Source: Metridium senile (lineage: Eukaryota; Cnidaria; Anthozoa; Actiniaria; Metridiidae). Taken from it: 64,000 nt of DNA. The notes beneath the pieces were generated by a model, which did not search any database, was not told where the DNA came from, and saw nothing but the letters and a program-made list of their open reading frames with translations. Made by a program: the position numbers and the translations under genes. The DNA is taken from the NCBI GenBank assembly GCA_949775045.1, contig CATKSA010000071.1:1-64000 (forward strand), read 5' to 3'. How positions within the stretch are numbered: position 1 is the stretch's first letter; every line of letters begins with the position of its first letter. This document shows, in pieces, positions 61,909 to 64,000 of this stretch.

Positions 61909-64000
61909 ACGACGTGTTGAATCATTGCAGGTAATGAATGAATTATATTATACTGTAGACCTGCAGGTCTGTTTAGTAATGATTATGATGTCAAAGTTTC
62001 TCTATGTATAGTGCAGTCTGTATGGTTTGTTTTTTCTGTTTGAACTAGCTGTGGGGAATTGGAAAACAGAGCGATCTGTGATCAATTGGCCCTAGTTAAT
62101 CAATTGACTAAATGCTAAAATGGACTGTTTCAGAATGTTTTAAACTCTCACGTCTGGGGCTGTGCACAGGACTTCAGCGTGCAATTGCGGCCTTGCCTTG
62201 GAGGTGTGGGCCATTAGAACTGCTTGCAGTGGCAGTGTTTGACAGCTTGGATTTTAACTTTGCTTAAATTGCTTTTCAGCGTCAATTGGTGTTCACGACA
62301 GTACAGTGCAGTTGCATGCCGTACGACGTGTTGAATCATTGCAGGTAATGAATGAATTATATTATACTGTAGACCTGCAGGTCTGTTTAGTAATGATTAT
62401 GATGTCAAAGTTTCTCTATGTATAGTGCAGTCTGTATGGTTTGTTTTTTCTGTTTGAACTAGCTGTGGGGAATTGGAAAACAGAGCGATCTGTGATCAAT
62501 TGGCCCTAGTTAATCAATTGACTAAATGCTAAAATGGACTGTTTCAGAATGTTTTAAACTCTCACGTCTGGGGCTGTGCACAGGACTTCAGCGTGCAATT
62601 GCGGCCTTGCCTTGGAGGTGTGGGCCATTAGAACTGCTTGCAGTGGCAGTGTTTGACAGCTTGGATTTTAACTTTGCTTAAATTGCTTTTCAGCGTCAAT
62701 TGGTGTTCACGACAGTACAGTGCAGTTGCATGCCGTACGACGTGTTGAATCATTGCAGGTAATGAATGAATTATATTATACTGTAGACCTGCAGGTCTGT
62801 TTAGTAATGATTATGATGTCAAAGTTTCTCTATGTATAGTGCAGTCTGTATGGTTTGTTTTTTTCTGTTTGAACTAGCTGTGGGGAATTGGAAAACAGAG
62901 CGATCTGTGATCAATTGGCCCTAGTTAATCAATTGACTAAATGCTAAAATGGACTGTTTCAGAATGTTTTAAACTCTCACGTCTGGGGCTGTGCACAGGA
63001 CTTCAGCGTGCAATTGCGGCCTTGCCTTGGAGGTGTGGGCCATTAGAACTGCTTGCAGTGGCAGTGTTTGACAGCTTGGATTTTAACTTTGCTTAAATTG
63101 CTTTTCAGCGTCAATTGGTGTTCACGACAGTACAGTGCAGTTGCATGCCGTACGACGTGTTGAATCATTGCAGGTAATGAATGAATTATATTATACTGTA
63201 GACCTGCAGGTCTGTTTAGTAATGATTATGATGTCAAAGTTTCTCTATGTATAGTGCAGTCTGTATGGTTTGTTTTTTCTGTTTGAACTAGCTGTGGGGA
63301 ATTGGAAAACAGAGCGATCTGTGATCAATTGGCCCTAGTTAATCAATTGACTAAATGCTAAAATGGACTGTTTCAGAATGTTTTAAACTCTCACGTCTGG
63401 GGCTGTGCACAGGACTTCAGCGTGCAATTGCGGCCTTGCCTTGGAGGTGTGGGCCATTAGAACTGCTTGCAGTGGCAGTGTTTGACAGCTTGGATTTTAA
63501 CTTTGCTTAAATTGCTTTTCAGCGTCAATTGGTGTTCACGACAGTACAGTGCAGTTGCATGCCGTACGACGTGTTGAATCATTGCAGGTAATGAATGAAT
63601 TATATTATACTGTAGACCTGCAGGTCTGTTTAGTAATGATTATGATGTCAAAGTTTCTCTATGTATAGTGCAGTCTGTATGGTTTGTTTTTTCTGTTTGA
63701 ACTAGCTGTGGGGAATTGGAAAACAGAGCGATCTGTGATCAATTGGCCCTAGTTAATCAATTGACTAAATGCTAAAATGGACTGTTTCAGAATGTTTTAA
63801 ACTCTCACGTCTGGGGCTGTGCACAGGACTTCAGCGTGCAATTGCGGCCTTGCCTTGGAGGTGTGGGCCATTAGAACTGCTTGCAGTGGCAGTGTTTGAC
63901 AGCTTGGATTTTAACTTTGCTTAAATTGCTTTTCAGCGTCAATTGGTGTTCACGACAGTACAGTGCAGTTGCATGCCGTACGACGTGTTGAATCATTGCA
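61909..64000 (+). repeat. Satellite array C, about five monomers, continues past the window
   Basis: Same 414-415 bp monomer and orientation as arrays A and B, with mini-exon and palindrome in each monomer. Confidence 0.98.

Overview
This is eukaryotic nuclear DNA, most likely from an animal. It is AT-rich, its coding regions are interrupted by GT-AG introns, and it carries microsatellites, MITE-like foldback elements, a tRNA-like SINE remnant and a short interstitial TTAGGG/TTTAGGG telomere-type tract. I cannot name the species.

Layout: the window is a head-to-tail macrosatellite. A 414-415 bp tandem repeat (array A, 1-16876) runs into a 17.9 kb gene-bearing unit (unit 1, 16877-34757). Then come a second array of the same repeat (array B, 34758-44587), a second near-identical unit (unit 2, 44588-61908) and the start of a third array (array C, 61909-64000). 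The period is about 27.2-27.7 kb and everything has the same orientation. The units differ by small indels, by array length and by one 540 bp block present only in unit 1, so they are real, recently homogenised copies and not a copied contig.

Genes: each unit holds two spliced genes on the minus strand. One is a tyrosine recombinase (about 782 aa after splicing) with an R...K...R...H...Y catalytic set, a nuclear localisation signal and a C-terminal domain of unknown function. Its first coding exon is tandemly duplicated, and the neighbouring DNA carries 33-bp-spaced iterons. The other appears as two separate ORFs, but two good phase-0 introns join them and a short first exon into one protein of about 674 aa. 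That protein has an N-terminal GNAT acetyltransferase-like domain and a C-terminal staphylococcal-nuclease-like domain.

The plus strand: each 414 bp satellite monomer contains a 65 bp segment bounded by a good splice acceptor and donor. A candidate first exon and a 62 bp relative of the mini-exon lie at the right edge of each unit. A candidate last exon with AATAAA lies at the left edge of the next unit. The satellite array therefore looks like the interior of a plus-strand spliced transcript that runs from one unit, across the array, into the next. It is probably noncoding, because most exon combinations meet a stop.

Reading: the repeating entity is best viewed as one roughly 27 kb circular or tandem element with three transcription units. 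The recombinase and the GNAT-nuclease gene are transcribed toward the left, and the array transcript is transcribed toward the right from a divergent region containing nine 73 bp repeats. A recombinase-bearing element kept as a macrosatellite, with an acetyltransferase-nuclease fusion and an exonised satellite, matches no named element that I recognise. The exon structures, the fusion and the mobility are inferred from sequence alone.
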